Below are positions 46,925-57,094 of a stretch of 64,000 nt of DNA, piece after piece. The position numbers were made by a program, and so were the translations under genes. The stretch comes from Lachnospiraceae bacterium. GTDB lineage: Bacteria; Bacillota; Clostridia; Lachnospirales; Lachnospiraceae. The first letter of the stretch is position 1. Each line of letters begins with the position of its first letter. The DNA is taken from assembly GCA_017938485.1 (NCBI GenBank), contig JAGBBM010000127.1:1-64000 (forward strand), in the 5' to 3' direction. A model generated the notes under the pieces. It was not told the DNA's origin, ran no database searches, and saw only the letters and a program-made list of their open reading frames with translations.

Positions 46925-47932
46925 TTAGTTCCAGGATAAAGACTCCGCTTCCTTAGTTTTGTCTCTTCCTAATAAGATTTTCATTGCCTCTGTGGCAGTT
47001 AAATCTTCGAATAACATCTTATTGACACACTCTACAATAGGCATATCAATACCATACTTTTTGCTAAGAGCCATAGCTGCCTTGGCAGAATATACACCCT
47101 CAACAACCATTTTTACTTCCTCCATAGCTTCCTTGTAGGTCTTACCCTGACCTATAAGATAACCCGCATTACGATTACGACTATGCTTTGACGCACAGGT
47201 AACTATAAGGTCACCTATACCAGATAAGCCAGCAAAGGTTTCAATCTTGCCACCCATAGCTACACCAAGCCTTGTAATCTCAGTTATACCTCTTGTAATA
47301 AGAGCTGCCTTGGTATTATCCCCACAGCCGAGACCATCTGCAATACCTGCCGCAAGGGCAATAACATTTTTAAGTGCTCCTCCAAGCTCAATTCCAATAA
47401 CATCCGGACTTGTATATACTCTAAAATAATCTGACATAAATGTATCCTGAATAAGGGAAGCAATCTCTTTATCAGTAGAACCAGCTACTACCGTTGTAGG
47501 AATATGCTTTCCTACTTCTTCTGCATGGCTAGGTCCAGAAAGAACAGCCACCCTAGCTATAGGTACTTCCTCACTTATAATCTCAGTAAGAGTCATAAGA
47601 GTATCTTCCTCAATACCCTTAGACACATTAACAATAAGCTGATTTTCTTTAACAAACGGTGCTATGGTTTTTGCTGTGCTCCTAATAAATGGAGATGGCA
47701 CTACCATAACAAGCATCTCTGCATCCAAAACAGCTTCTTCAACCTTAGTTGTGTACAAAACATCTTCCTTTAATATCACTCCAGGAAGCTTCATTTTATG
47801 TTCTCTATGCTCTCTAAGCATAGCAATTTCAGCCTCATCAATTGACCAGACTGTAACTTTATGTCCATTGCCAGAAAGAAGCTCTGTAAGGGCAATTCCC
47901 CAGCTTCCAGCACCTAATACACCTATCTTCAT
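46925..47932 (-). CDS. gpsA: Glycerol-3-phosphate dehydrogenase [NAD(P)+]
   Basis: The enzyme reduces dihydroxyacetone phosphate to sn-glycerol 3-phosphate for phospholipid synthesis. The nucleotide-binding loop is GVLGAGSWGIAL near the N-terminus; the catalytic lysine lies in GALKNVIALAAG and the segment ASKHSRNRNAG is conserved. The start is the ATG giving MKIGVLGAG, five bases after GGAGG; the ATG four codons upstream forms part of that site. PlsY, the next acyltransferase in the path, is encoded immediately upstream. Confidence 0.96.
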   Translation of the reverse strand: MKIGVLGAGSWGIALTELLSGNGHKVTVWSIDEAEIAMLREHREHKMKLPGVILKEDVLYTTKVEEAVLDAEMLVMVVPSPFIRSTAKTIAPFVKENQLIVNVSKGIEEDTLMTLTEIISEEVPIARVAVLSGPSHAEEVGKHIPTTVVAGSTDKEIASLIQDTFMSDYFRVYTSPDVIGIELGGALKNVIALAAGIADGLGCGDNTKAALITRGITEITRLGVAMGGKIETFAGLSGIGDLIVTCASKHSRNRNAGYLIGQGKTYKEAMEEVKMVVEGVYSAKAAMALSKKYGIDMPIVECVNKMLFEDLTATEAMKILLGRDKTKEAESLSWN

Positions 47933-47952
47933 GTCTTCCTCCATTCTAAAGA

Positions 47953-48621
47953 CTATGATGTCTTTTTGCTACCTAATTTGTTTTCCTCGTGATGAATAAG
48001 ACGAACTATATTAGCTCTATGTCTATATATAGCCATAACTGTCATGATAAGTACAATTACAATACTCTCAATCATAGCATTGTAAGATATCTCGTTGTCA
48101 AAATCGAATGGATATCTTCCATTTAACGCAAAAACAATATACTCAATTGCAAATATTGTAACAAGACAAATAGATGCAACCGATACATATTTTGTTATTA
48201 TACAAAGGCCAAAGAATACCACCGCAGCGGTTAATATCATAATTGGATCAAGAAATCCTACAATTACACCACCTGTTGCCGCAATACCTTTTCCACCTCT
48301 AAACTTAAGATAACAAGGGAAATTATGTCCTAAAACGGTACCAAAACCAGCGTAAGCAATGTAAAGATATATATTCTCTGGGTCTAATTGATTAAATACA
48401 AGTCTTGCAATAAGTGCAGCAAAAAATGCCTTTAATAAATCTCCAAAAAATACAATAATTCCTGCCTTCTTACCAAGAACACGAAGAGCATTCGTAGTTC
48501 CTGCGTTACCGCTTCCGTGCTCTCTGATATCTATACCATTCATCCTTCCATATATATATGAAGTCTGAAATAATCCAAAAAGGTATCCACCAACTAAGCT
48601 GAGTATTCTATATGCTATCAT
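47953..48621 (-). CDS. plsY: Acyl-phosphate:glycerol-3-phosphate acyltransferase PlsY
   Basis: This 222-residue integral membrane enzyme acylates glycerol 3-phosphate with the acyl phosphate made by PlsX. Signatures are REHGSGNAGTTNALRVLGK near residue 34, the second loop GHNFPCYLKFRGGKGIATG-like segment near 108, and five hydrophobic spans. Its ATG overlaps the der stop (TAATG). The der-plsY-gpsA order is conserved in Firmicutes. Confidence 0.95.
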   Translation of the reverse strand: MIAYRILSLVGGYLFGLFQTSYIYGRMNGIDIREHGSGNAGTTNALRVLGKKAGIIVFFGDLLKAFFAALIARLVFNQLDPENIYLYIAYAGFGTVLGHNFPCYLKFRGGKGIAATGGVIVGFLDPIMILTAAVVFFGLCIITKYVSVASICLVTIFAIEYIVFALNGRYPFDFDNEISYNAMIESIVIVLIMTVMAIYRHRANIVRLIHHEENKLGSKKTS

Positions 48622-49940
48622 TATTCTTTCCTCTCACGTATGATAAATTTAAGTGGTGTTCCACTAAATCCAAAAGCCTCTCTTATCTTGTTTTCAATAT
48701 ATCTTGTATAAGAGAAATGCATAAGTTCCTTGTCGTTTACAAATATAACAAAGGTAGGTGGTTTAACCGAAACCTGAGTAATATAATAAAGTCTAAGTCT
48801 CTTGCCTTTATCTGATGGGGGCTGATTAAGAGCCACAGCCTCAGCCATAATCTCATTCAATACACCTGTTGCAATTCTAAGAGAATGATTCTCTATTACA
48901 GCATCAATAGTCTCAAAGAGCTTAGGAAGTCTCTGACCTGTCTTAGCAGATACAAAGAGAAGTTCTGCATAAGGCATATAGGAAAGCTTTTGTCTAATCT
49001 CCTGAGTAAACTTGTATATAGTCTTGTCGTCCTTTTCAATGGCATCCCACTTGTTGACAACAATAATCATACCTTTGCCACGTTCGTGAGCTATACCAGC
49101 TATCTTTGTATCCTGCTCAGTTATACCTTCTGCAGCATCAATAACAAGAACAGCCACATTACAGCGCTCAACAGCTGACACAGTACGAATAATACTGTAT
49201 CTTTCTATCTCTTCTTTTATCTTGTTCTTACGTCTAAGTCCTGCAGTATCTATAAATACATACTCTGTATCATTTCTTGTTATGGTTGTATCTATGGCGT
49301 CTCTTGTTGTTCCTGCAATATCAGATACTATAACTCTATCTTCACCTAAAAGCTTATTTATGAGAGAGGACTTTCCTACATTTGGCTTACCTATAATTGC
49401 AATTCTTGGTCTATCATCCTCTTCTTCCTCTGTAGCTGAATCAGGAAAATACTTAGCCACCTCATCAAGCATATCTCCAAGTCCAAGCTGTGACGCAGCT
49501 GAAATAGGCATAGGGTCACCTAAGCCTAAATTATAAAACTCATATACGTCCGGCATAAACTTTTCAAAGCTATCTACCTTATTTACCACAAGAACTATAG
49601 GTTTACCGGAGCGTCTAAGCATATCTGCCACCTTGCCATCAGCATCCACAAGTCCCTGACGGACATCAGTAATAAACATTATAACGTCAGCAGTAGCTAC
49701 AGCTATCTCAGCCTGCTCTCTCATACTGCGAAGTATAATGTCATTGCTCTCAGGTTCAATACCACCTGTATCTACAATTGTAAAATTATAATTAAGCCAT
49801 GTAACGTCTGCGTATATTCTATCTCTTGTAACTCCCGGAGTATCCTGAACTATAGATATCTTATCTCCTGCAAGAGTATTAAAGAGAGTTGACTTTCCTA
49901 CATTTGGTCTGCCTACAATGGCTACAACCGGTCTACTCAT
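48621..49940 (-). CDS. der: Ribosome biogenesis GTPase Der (EngA)
   Basis: Der is a tandem GTPase required for 50S assembly. The first G domain has GRPNVGKST near residue 9 and the second GKPNVGKSS near 180, each with DTxG and NKxD motifs (NKVDS, NKWDA). A KH-like domain closes the protein. The start is the ATG giving [10 protein letters not shown], with GGAG upstream; a longer reading of six residues is not supported. The 439-residue length is normal. Confidence 0.97.
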   Translation of the reverse strand: MSRPVVAIVGRPNVGKSTLFNTLAGDKISIVQDTPGVTRDRIYADVTWLNYNFTIVDTGGIEPESNDIILRSMREQAEIAVATADVIMFITDVRQGLVDADGKVADMLRRSGKPIVLVVNKVDSFEKFMPDVYEFYNLGLGDPMPISAASQLGLGDMLDEVAKYFPDSATEEEEDDRPRIAIIGKPNVGKSSLINKLLGEDRVIVSDIAGTTRDAIDTTITRNDTEYVFIDTAGLRRKNKIKEEIERYSIIRTVSAVERCNVAVLVIDAAEGITEQDTKIAGIAHERGKGMIIVVNKWDAIEKDDKTIYKFTQEIRQKLSYMPYAELLFVSAKTGQRLPKLFETIDAVIENHSLRIATGVLNEIMAEAVALNQPPSDKGKRLRLYYITQVSVKPPTFVIFVNDKELMHFSYTRYIENKIREAFGFSGTPLKFIIRERKE

Positions 49941-49941
49941 T

Positions 49942-51273
49942 TTATCTCTCCATTTCAATTAAACTATCCAAAAAATCCATACCGCTTGATTGTACAATAA
50001 TCACGGGAACTTGTAAAGCATTTTGGAACTCATTTAAGGTCATATCATCCAAAAAAATATCCTCATCAGCCTTTAGACAATTGCATGGTAAAAATACCGC
50101 ATCCCCCAATTCTTTGTCCTTTATCTGAGCAACAATATCTCCACCTGTAAGCAGTCCTGTAACAGTAATTTTTTCACCAAAGAAATCATTTCTTATAGGA
50201 TATACATTAAAGGTTACATTAGGGGCAACTCGCTTTAATTTATCAACTGCTTTTTGCATATAATCCTTGACTAACATACCACAAACACAGGTTATGGTCT
50301 TTTTTTCCATATAGAGCTCATTATTATGTTCTTCTAAATATTCTCCGATGGTTCTATCAATCTCGCTGTGCATAAGTCTAACCATGCCCACACCGTTTTC
50401 AAGCTGATTGAATCCATCATAAACCTCATCATTTGGAATCTCTATACCTGCATTAATATACCACTCATCACTGGCATGTACAAAATGACAACCAAGCTTT
50501 TCCATAGCAATATCTTGGTATTTTTTCACTAGGTTAATAAGCTTTACCGCATCTTCCTTATTAAAGCTTTCAAGCTCACAAAGACCCTCTCTATGCTTTG
50601 TGAGGCCAACCGGAACTATGGTTACACTTTTTAGAGCTGGTGCATATTTTATAAGGTCACCAAGAGTCCTCTCCAACTCTTTACCATCATTCATATTCTT
50701 GCAAAGAACAATCTGAGCATTCATAGGAATATCAGCCTCATAGAGCATATCCATATACTTTAAAACTCTTCCCGCAAATCTATTGTTAAGCATCTTACAC
50801 CTAAGCTCAGGATTAGTAGTGTGAACAGATATATTAATAGGGGCAAGTTTATACTCAATAATTCTCTTTATATCATCTTCTTTAAGGTTTGTAAGAGATA
50901 CATAGTTACCCTGCAAGAATGATAGTCTGGTATCATCATCCTTAAAATATATGGTTTCTCTCATTCCTGGTGGATTCTGGTCAATAAAGCAAAATACACA
51001 CTTGTTGTGACAATTCCTATACTGATCCATCAAAGATTCTCCAAATATAAGCCCTAAATCCTCATCCGGATCCTTCTCCACCTCAAGAAGCCACTCCTCG
51101 CCATTTTTCTTTTCTATAAGAATATCAAGGTACTCATCCTCCGCCAGATACTGATAATCAAATATATCCTGTATCTCCTTATCGTTTATGGAAATAAGCA
51201 CATCTCCCGCCTCTATTTCCAATTCTTCAGCTATACTTCCCTCTACAATTCCATCTATAATATGTCTCTTCAT
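49942..51273 (-). CDS. DUF512 family radical SAM-like protein with PDZ domain
   Basis: The 443-residue protein has an N-terminal PDZ-like domain (about 1-60, [19 protein letters not shown]), a radical SAM-type core with C-HNK-C-VF-C near residue 90 ([12 protein letters not shown]), and a C-terminal DUF512 domain. It is found next to der in most Clostridia, with no established reaction; ribosome or tRNA maturation is a guess from position. It ends one base before der starts. Confidence 0.88.
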   Translation of the reverse strand: MKRHIIDGIVEGSIAEELEIEAGDVLISINDKEIQDIFDYQYLAEDEYLDILIEKKNGEEWLLEVEKDPDEDLGLIFGESLMDQYRNCHNKCVFCFIDQNPPGMRETIYFKDDDTRLSFLQGNYVSLTNLKEDDIKRIIEYKLAPINISVHTTNPELRCKMLNNRFAGRVLKYMDMLYEADIPMNAQIVLCKNMNDGKELERTLGDLIKYAPALKSVTIVPVGLTKHREGLCELESFNKEDAVKLINLVKKYQDIAMEKLGCHFVHASDEWYINAGIEIPNDEVYDGFNQLENGVGMVRLMHSEIDRTIGEYLEEHNNELYMEKKTITCVCGMLVKDYMQKAVDKLKRVAPNVTFNVYPIRNDFFGEKITVTGLLTGGDIVAQIKDKELGDAVFLPCNCLKADEDIFLDDMTLNEFQNALQVPVIIVQSSGMDFLDSLIEMER

Positions 51274-51293
51274 TATAACATTCCTATCTAATA

Positions 51294-52229
51294 TTACTCT
51301 TTTATCATTATTACTGCACCAAGATTACCACGCATTCCCTTTGTGGCTCTGTGGGAGAATAAAATGTTACTGTTGCAGCAAGTACAAAGGTCAGGCAACG
51401 CAATATTTTCCTCTTTTACCCCTGCGTTTACAAAGTTATAGTAACAAGCTTTATGCAGGTTTAGCTGATATTTGCCATTACCCTTATTATATATCATGCT
51501 GTCAAACTGTTCCTTGGAATACGCTTCTTCAAATGCCTCTGCCACATCTTCACTAACCTCATAACAATCCATACATATAGACGGGCCAATTGCACATAAA
51601 ATATCTTCAGGCTTTGAGCCATATTCCTTGCTCATATATTCTATCATAACAGTCCCCATCTTACCTACAGTTCCCTTCCAGCCAGAATGAGCTACTGCTA
51701 CAACATTCTTTACCGGGTCGTAAAAGTAAAGGGGAACACAATCCGCATAAAAGGTAATAAGAGGAATACCCGGTACATCGGTAACCAATCCATCTATACC
51801 TTTAATATCACTTTCTCTGGTTATGCCTTTACCTATGTCATTCTTGGTAACCTTATGAATTTTAACATCATGAACCTGATCAGAAAAAACCAGCTTATTA
51901 TGGTCATATCCTAAAGCCTTTGAAAAAAGCTTATGATTTGTCATAACATTTTCTGGTATATCTCCTCTAGAAAAGCTAAGATTCATAGTAGCTAGGTGTT
52001 CCTTGCTCACACCACCTAATCTAGTGGAAAAGCCAGAAATAATACCTGAATAATCTTTAAATATATTGTATCTGATAACAGGAACCTTACAGCTAGTACC
52101 AACATCCTCATAATCAATTCTGGTAGTTCTATTATCAAAATCATATCCATTTATATATTTTAAGTTTGGTTCATATAATTGAAGGAGTTTTGAATCCTCC
52201 GCCTTAATATCAAATTTAATTCTTGTCAT
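51294..52229 (-). CDS. pgeF: Polyphenol oxidase family protein (PgeF/YfiH)
   Basis: This 311-residue member of the laccase-domain/YfiH family has been reported as a purine nucleoside phosphorylase/adenosine deaminase and as a peptidoglycan-editing factor. The conserved metal and substrate motif is AVAHSGWKGTVGKMG near residue 178, preceded by FYADCVPL and followed by IGPSICMDCYEV. The N-terminal ~55 residues are longer than usual. It lies between yraN and the DUF512 gene. Which reported activity applies here cannot be decided. Confidence 0.85.
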   Translation of the reverse strand: MTRIKFDIKAEDSKLLQLYEPNLKYINGYDFDNRTTRIDYEDVGTSCKVPVIRYNIFKDYSGIISGFSTRLGGVSKEHLATMNLSFSRGDIPENVMTNHKLFSKALGYDHNKLVFSDQVHDVKIHKVTKNDIGKGITRESDIKGIDGLVTDVPGIPLITFYADCVPLYFYDPVKNVVAVAHSGWKGTVGKMGTVMIEYMSKEYGSKPEDILCAIGPSICMDCYEVSEDVAEAFEEAYSKEQFDSMIYNKGNGKYQLNLHKACYYNFVNAGVKEENIALPDLCTCCNSNILFSHRATKGMRGNLGAVIMIKE

Positions 52230-52233
52230 AATC

Positions 52234-52590
52234 CTATCCTATATAATCAAATGCATTTTTAATATGGGTTATCTCGTTTCCTAATATACCAATTACATCA
52301 TACCTTATAGGGGTATTGTCAAGGGATATCTTTTTTAAATTCATATAAAAAAGAGAGGCCTTACTTATCTGCTTTTGTTTCCTTATGTCTACAGCCTCAA
52401 GTGGATTACCACTTCTTTCGCTACTTCGGTATTTTACCTCCACAAAAACTATTGTGGCTCCATCTCTTGCAATTATGTCAATCTCTCCCTGCCTAACTCT
52501 AAAATTAGTCTCAATCACAAAGTAGCCTTTATCGCGAAGGAAGCTTGCAGCCAGTTCTTCCTTGTCTTTACCAGTTGTTCTCTTATTCAT
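52234..52590 (-). CDS. yraN: YraN family protein (UPF0102)
   Basis: This 118-residue protein has a restriction-endonuclease-like fold, with the PD-(D/E)xK-type residues in RQGEIDIIARDG and VFVEVKYRS. No cellular role is established; Holliday junction or DNA repair functions have been proposed from the fold. Two ATG codons stand side by side; the second has the better spacing (6 bases) from GAGGT. It is followed by pgeF, 4 bases away. Confidence 0.88.
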   Translation of the reverse strand: MNKRTTGKDKEELAASFLRDKGYFVIETNFRVRQGEIDIIARDGATIVFVEVKYRSSERSGNPLEAVDIRKQKQISKASLFYMNLKKISLDNTPIRYDVIGILGNEITHIKNAFDYIG

Positions 52591-52605
52591 CATAATACCT
52601 CTAGA

Positions 52606-52917
52606 CTATTTGTTAAGTTTAGCCTTTATCTTATCCATCTTATCAACGTAAACAAGAATCTCTGCAACAACTCCGTATAGCTCGGGAGGTATACAGTCTC
52701 CTATATCAAGCTTAAGCAGGGTCTCAGTAAGATTGGTGTCCTTATAAAGGGGAACATCACTGTCCTTTGCTGCATCAATAATTCTATCAGCTATAACACC
52801 CTGACCAGATGCCACTACCTGTGGAGCCTGATTGTTAGGATCATACATAAGGGCAACCGCTTTTTTCTTTGGTTTATCTATATTCTGCTTTGGTTTACTA
52901 TATCCATAATCAGCCAT
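52606..52917 (-). CDS. ylqH: FlhB-like cytoplasmic domain protein (YlqH)
   Basis: The 103-residue protein corresponds to the C-terminal cytosolic domain of FlhB/YscU (APQVVASGQGVIADRI, then IPPELYGVVAEILVYV) without the membrane part. The autocleavage motif NPTH is replaced by a stretch around KKKAVALMYDPNN, so self-processing is not expected. Such FlhB2/YlqH proteins are found beside a FliK-like gene in Firmicutes, as here. Confidence 0.85.
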   Translation of the reverse strand: MADYGYSKPKQNIDKPKKKAVALMYDPNNQAPQVVASGQGVIADRIIDAAKDSDVPLYKDTNLTETLLKLDIGDCIPPELYGVVAEILVYVDKMDKIKAKLNK

Positions 52918-52925
52918 ATTATCAC

Positions 52926-54635
52926 CTACGTTCTCACATCAAAAGAATACCTTTTTACGCTTTGCTCCAAATCTGTCCCCAGCATCTCATCAACAACCAT
53001 ATTTCCAGTTGTATTGAGTGTAGGTTCTCTAGTTATAACCTCATTGGAGAGGGAAAATCCGTTATCATTTACTGCCTTTTCAAGCATAGTCATATGCTCA
53101 TCTAAAATTCTAGCACTTACTTCATCCTCAACATAGAACTTGGTGTGAACCATGTTTCCTCTAAGGCTTACATGTACATCTGTTGGTCCAAGATGGTCCA
53201 TATCCAAATGCAACAGTGCACTGACATCTTCCTTTTTATCCTGTAATTTCTTTTTATTAAGATAAACAAAAAGCTCAGAATTCATCTCATTTGAAGACAT
53301 CTTAAGAGGTATTTGTGCATAAGAAAACATCTCATTTAAGTTTTGCATAAAATCAAGTCGTTCCTGCATACTTTTTGATGAGTTACTCAGTTCTTCCCCA
53401 GCACTTCCTCCTTTTCCTGAAAAAGCGTCCATTAGGTTGTTAGTTTTTTCATAGATTTTGTTATATAAATCATCTATTTCCTTTGGGTCCTTCATATTGT
53501 TAGGATCCAAGGTGAATTTATCTTTGACCCCCTTATTGAGCAATTCCTTATATCCCTCTGAGGTAAAGAAACTCTTTATATCTATCTCCGCTTCAGGATT
53601 GCTCTTTAATAGCTCATTAATATTATTTAAGAGCTTAAGGGGTGTGTCAGAATTGTCTGCCATCTTAGATAAGGTCTCTTCTCCAAAACCAGCCTTCGAT
53701 AAAGCATTAAACACCTCATTTAACCCTTCTTCACTTACATTTAACTGTGAAGAAAGATTGGAAATAGCATCACCAAGCGTAGTAACTTGTGTTCCGTCAA
53801 CACTGGTATTAACTGTGGGTGATGAAGTTAAAGCCCCATCCACCGGCTGTCCTTTAATATTATTTAAAAATGTTTCTGGATTAGCAAAATCAGAAGAATC
53901 TGATATAGTACTTAAAAGTGTAGCATTAAAATCTAACATTTCACTAGCTACAGTAGCACCATCCTTTCCAGCCATACTAATTTCAGAAAACATTTGGCTT
54001 GAAAAATTAGTAATGCTACTTGATAAATCATTGAGGTTATTAACCATCTGGTGGTTATTATTAAGGAATGCCTCATATTGACCTATGGTTTCAGTATTAA
54101 TAGGTAATCCCAGCTTATTCATAGATACCAGTGTATCGATAGAAGTATCCGGATATTTGAAGGATTGCTGCATAATTCTTTGCATGGAATTCTTATCAAC
54201 AGGCATATTATTATTCATTAATGTCTCAGCAATCTGATAGTTCTTAACAGTTGGAGAGAGATTATTTGCATCTAACACCTTAAATATAGCATTATCCTTC
54301 ACCTGGTCAGCATTATCTACATAGGGCTTTATAACAACACTGTCTCCATTATTCTCTTTCACCTGAAACGTTATATTATCCCCGATATTAAGACTTATGG
54401 CATCACCAAGTCTAGCTAACATAGTACTATTATTATCCAACAAAATACTGACATTATCTCTTGTTACATTTAAAATCTGCCCGTGAAAAAGCTGACCTTC
54501 TCCCACCTGAGTTATCTGGGCATTGCCAGAAAGAGGCACATTTTGACTTGTCCCTCCTGCTTCTTTTGTAATAATCGGCTTTATAGAATTGTTTGTTGCA
54601 TTGCTAATGTTGTAACTAGCATCAGATATCTGCAT
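52926..54635 (-). CDS. ylqG: FliK-like flagellar hook-length control family protein (YlqG)
   Basis: The 569-residue protein has a long low-complexity N-terminal region rich in Asn, Ser and Thr. Its C-terminal ~100 residues resemble the Flg_hook domain of FliK (LLHLDMDHLGPTDVHVSLR, then KFYVEDEVSARIL). With the FlhB-like partner immediately downstream (8-base gap) it mimics the FliK/FlhB pair that switches export specificity in flagella. It is outside any flagellar operon, and its own function is unknown. B. subtilis has the same order (rnhB-ylqG-ylqH). Confidence 0.78.
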   Translation of the reverse strand: MQISDASYNISNATNNSIKPIITKEAGGTSQNVPLSGNAQITQVGEGQLFHGQILNVTRDNVSILLDNNSTMLARLGDAISLNIGDNITFQVKENNGDSVVIKPYVDNADQVKDNAIFKVLDANNLSPTVKNYQIAETLMNNNMPVDKNSMQRIMQQSFKYPDTSIDTLVSMNKLGLPINTETIGQYEAFLNNNHQMVNNLNDLSSSITNFSSQMFSEISMAGKDGATVASEMLDFNATLLSTISDSSDFANPETFLNNIKGQPVDGALTSSPTVNTSVDGTQVTTLGDAISNLSSQLNVSEEGLNEVFNALSKAGFGEETLSKMADNSDTPLKLLNNINELLKSNPEAEIDIKSFFTSEGYKELLNKGVKDKFTLDPNNMKDPKEIDDLYNKIYEKTNNLMDAFSGKGGSAGEELSNSSKSMQERLDFMQNLNEMFSYAQIPLKMSSNEMNSELFVYLNKKKLQDKKEDVSALLHLDMDHLGPTDVHVSLRGNMVHTKFYVEDEVSARILDEHMTMLEKAVNDNGFSLSNEVITREPTLNTTGNMVVDEMLGTDLEQSVKRYSFDVRT

Positions 54636-54647
54636 ACAAATACCACC

Positions 54648-55415
54648 TTAAATCAAATTAGAAATAAATGTTCTTCTATGTATATCACAAGGTCCAAGTG
54701 TCTTTAAGCCTTCGATATGCTTGGCTGAACCATATCCCATATTGCTAGAAAAATCATAACCCGGATATATCTCGCCATAACTTTCCATCATTCTATCTCT
54801 AGTAACCTTAGCTACTATACTTGCTGCTGCGATAGAAGCAGATAAAGTATCACCCTTTACTATAGGAACTTGGCGGATATCTACCTCTGGAATTTTAACA
54901 GCATCATTTAATAATATATCGGGTTTTACCTTCAAATTCCCAATAGCCATTCTCATGGCTTCATAAGTTGCCTGAAGTATATTTATCTCATCTATTCTTT
55001 CCTCAGATACTATACCGATTCCATAGGCTACAGCCTTATCTATAATTATATCATATAATTCTTCTCTTTTCTTCTTAGAAACCTGTTTTGAATCATTTAA
55101 ATATAAAATCATTTCATCCTTTGGTAAAATAACTGCACAGGCAACAACAGGACCTGCCAAAGGTCCACGTCCAACCTCATCTATTCCGCAGATATATTCA
55201 TATCCCATCTCGGTATACTTCTTTTCAAATGACAACATCTTCTCGCTTCTAATAACTTCTTGTCTATATGCATCCAGTTTTTTCTTTGCCTGTTCCACAA
55301 TAGCGATTACACCAGCTCGTTCATCATGGCTGTAACTATCTATAAAATCAAGAAGTCCCTTTTCATCTTCCAATGATATAGCCTTTAGTTCTTTTTTTAT
55401 ATCTCCAATACTCAT
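54648..55415 (-). CDS. rnhB: Ribonuclease HII
   Basis: RNase HII removes RNA from RNA/DNA hybrids and single ribonucleotides. Catalytic residues sit in ICGIDEVGRGPLAGPVVA (Asp and Glu near residues 79-80), LNDSKQVSKK, and DILLNDAV. There is an N-terminal extension of about 70 residues, seen in the Bacillus and Clostridium forms. AGGAGG lies before the ATG. A hairpin separates it from the upstream lepB. Confidence 0.95.
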   Translation of the reverse strand: MSIGDIKKELKAISLEDEKGLLDFIDSYSHDERAGVIAIVEQAKKKLDAYRQEVIRSEKMLSFEKKYTEMGYEYICGIDEVGRGPLAGPVVACAVILPKDEMILYLNDSKQVSKKKREELYDIIIDKAVAYGIGIVSEERIDEINILQATYEAMRMAIGNLKVKPDILLNDAVKIPEVDIRQVPIVKGDTLSASIAAASIVAKVTRDRMMESYGEIYPGYDFSSNMGYGSAKHIEGLKTLGPCDIHRRTFISNLI

Positions 55416-55440
55416 ATTTTCCTCCTATGAACATACCAAA

Positions 55441-55478
55441 GAGGCTGTTGCAAAATCACAGGATTTCACCACAGCCTC
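55441..55478 (-). terminator. Hairpin between lepB and rnhB, partial terminator
   Basis: GAGGCTGT and ACAGCCTC form an 8-bp outer stem with a further AAATC/GATTT inner stem and an ACAG loop. Only three T residues follow on the minus strand, so readthrough to rnhB is likely. Confidence 0.5.
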
Positions 55479-55483
55479 ATATA

Positions 55484-56233
55484 TTATTTTACAACTCCAA
55501 AACTAGAAAATGGATATATTCTTAAAATTACTTTACCAATTATATCCTCTTTGGATACATTACCAACATCTGCCCACCTACTGTCAGAGCTATTATTACG
55601 GTTATCTCCAAGTACAAAGTATTCATCCTCACCTAGAACAACTGGCTGACTAGCTCTTCCTAAATTGGACGGCAATATAGGCTCCATACCATAATTTTCC
55701 TTAAGTAATTGTTCATTTATGTATATGTTACCATTTTGGTCAATACGAACAGTCTCTCCAGGTAAACCAATAATTCTCTTAACGTATGTTGTATCTTCAT
55801 CATAGTTAAATATAATCACGTCAAAACGTTCCGGCTCACCAAAAACATAGGATAATCTATCAACCCACAAATTATCACCATCAGTAAGAGTAGGCTCCAT
55901 AGAAGAACCATCTACTCTGGAACGACAGCCAACAAAATTGATTATAAAATAGCAAAGCAATACAACAAGACCTATATAAACTATAAGGCTTAGCAATTCT
56001 TTTACTATGTTAACATCCTCTGGCTTAGTCTCTTTTTTAGAAGATTTCTTTTTTTTCTTCTTAGATTTTTTCTTGTCTTTTTTTATCTTCTTTTCTTTAT
56101 CTTTCTTTTCCGATGCATCATCTTTGTCCTCTGCATGAATATCTGCGTCAGAAACCTCTTTTTCTTCTGCATCCACTGCTGCGGTTCCTTCTACAACCTC
56201 AACAATTTCTTCTTTTTTCTTTTTTTTGCTCAT
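55484..56233 (-). CDS. lepB: Signal peptidase I with lysine-rich cytoplasmic tail
   Basis: The 249-residue protease removes signal peptides. One membrane helix lies near residues 83-103, and the catalytic serine is in GSSMEPTL near 112-115. The lysine is in YVKRIIGLPGETV near 155, and GDNRNNSSDSR completes the fold. The first ~75 residues are charged, with runs of lysine and glutamate that normal LepB lacks. I start at ATG, six bases after AGGGGTG, rather than the GTG three codons earlier. It is one of two lepB genes flanking rbgA. Confidence 0.93.
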   Translation of the reverse strand: MSKKKKKEEIVEVVEGTAAVDAEEKEVSDADIHAEDKDDASEKKDKEKKIKKDKKKSKKKKKKSSKKETKPEDVNIVKELLSLIVYIGLVVLLCYFIINFVGCRSRVDGSSMEPTLTDGDNLWVDRLSYVFGEPERFDVIIFNYDEDTTYVKRIIGLPGETVRIDQNGNIYINEQLLKENYGMEPILPSNLGRASQPVVLGEDEYFVLGDNRNNSSDSRWADVGNVSKEDIIGKVILRIYPFSSFGVVK

Positions 56234-56254
56234 CAGAGTCACCCCTATAATATA

Positions 56255-57094
56255 TTATGGGCACTCTAGGCTTATTCTACCTAGCTTACCACTTCTAAAA
56301 TCTTCAAATAATAAGTTAGCTGCCTTAGTCAAATCCGGCTCATTGCCCTTTGCCAAACATTTTCGTTCAATAGCAATATCACTTAGTATCTCATAATTGA
56401 TTTTACTACTATCTATATTATACCTTTCTTCCAAAGCATTACAATAACTATTTTTAAGAAAATCTATCAAACTTAATGCCAGCTCACTTTTTTCTATTAT
56501 GTCGTCATTAATAGAACCTATATAAGCAAGTCTAAGTCCCACTTGCTGATCCTCAAACTTTGGCCATAGAATTCCTGGTGTGTCAAGAAGTTCAACATTT
56601 TTTCCAATTCTAATCCACTGTTTTCCTTTAGTGACACCTGGTTTGTTACCAACCTTAGCACAAGCTTTTTTAGCATAAGAATTGATAAAGGTTGACTTTC
56701 CAACATTTGGAATACCAACCACCATGGCTCGTATAGGCCTATTTATAATTCCTCTTTTTCTATCACGTTCAATCTTTTCCTTGCAGGCTTCCTGTATCAT
56801 ATCAGTAATAGTCTTCATCCCTGAGTTCTTGCGGGAATCAAGTCCAATGACATAACAACCTTTTTCTTTGAAATATTCTTCCCACTTAGCTGTAACTCTT
56901 GGGTCAGCTAAGTCATACTTGTTTAGAAGCACTAATCTATATTTGCCCTTAGCCAGAGTATCTATATCTGGATTCTTACTACTACGGGGCGTTCTAGCAT
57001 CGAGAAGCTCTACAACTATATCTATTAACTTAATATCTTCCTGCATCATACGTTTAGCCTTTGTCATATGACCAGGATACCATTGAATATTCAT
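56255..57094 (-). CDS. rbgA: Ribosome biogenesis GTPase RbgA (YlqF)
   Basis: The 279-residue circularly permuted GTPase promotes late 50S assembly. The motif order is G4 NKYDL near residue 58, then G1 GIPNVGKST near 127, then G3 DTPG near 171, the permuted order of this family. The N-terminus NIQWYPGHMTKAKRMM is diagnostic. The ATG overlaps the stop codon of the lepB copy before it (TAATG). Confidence 0.96.
   Translation of the reverse strand: MNIQWYPGHMTKAKRMMQEDIKLIDIVVELLDARTPRSSKNPDIDTLAKGKYRLVLLNKYDLADPRVTAKWEEYFKEKGCYVIGLDSRKNSGMKTITDMIQEACKEKIERDRKRGIINRPIRAMVVGIPNVGKSTFINSYAKKACAKVGNKPGVTKGKQWIRIGKNVELLDTPGILWPKFEDQQVGLRLAYIGSINDDIIEKSELALSLIDFLKNSYCNALEERYNIDSSKINYEILSDIAIERKCLAKGNEPDLTKAANLLFEDFRSGKLGRISLECP

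Noticed and set aside
53458..54081. A 207-codon plus-strand frame opposite ylqG
   Set aside because: It is a shadow of the low-complexity coding region on the minus strand, with no start signal or recognisable domain.
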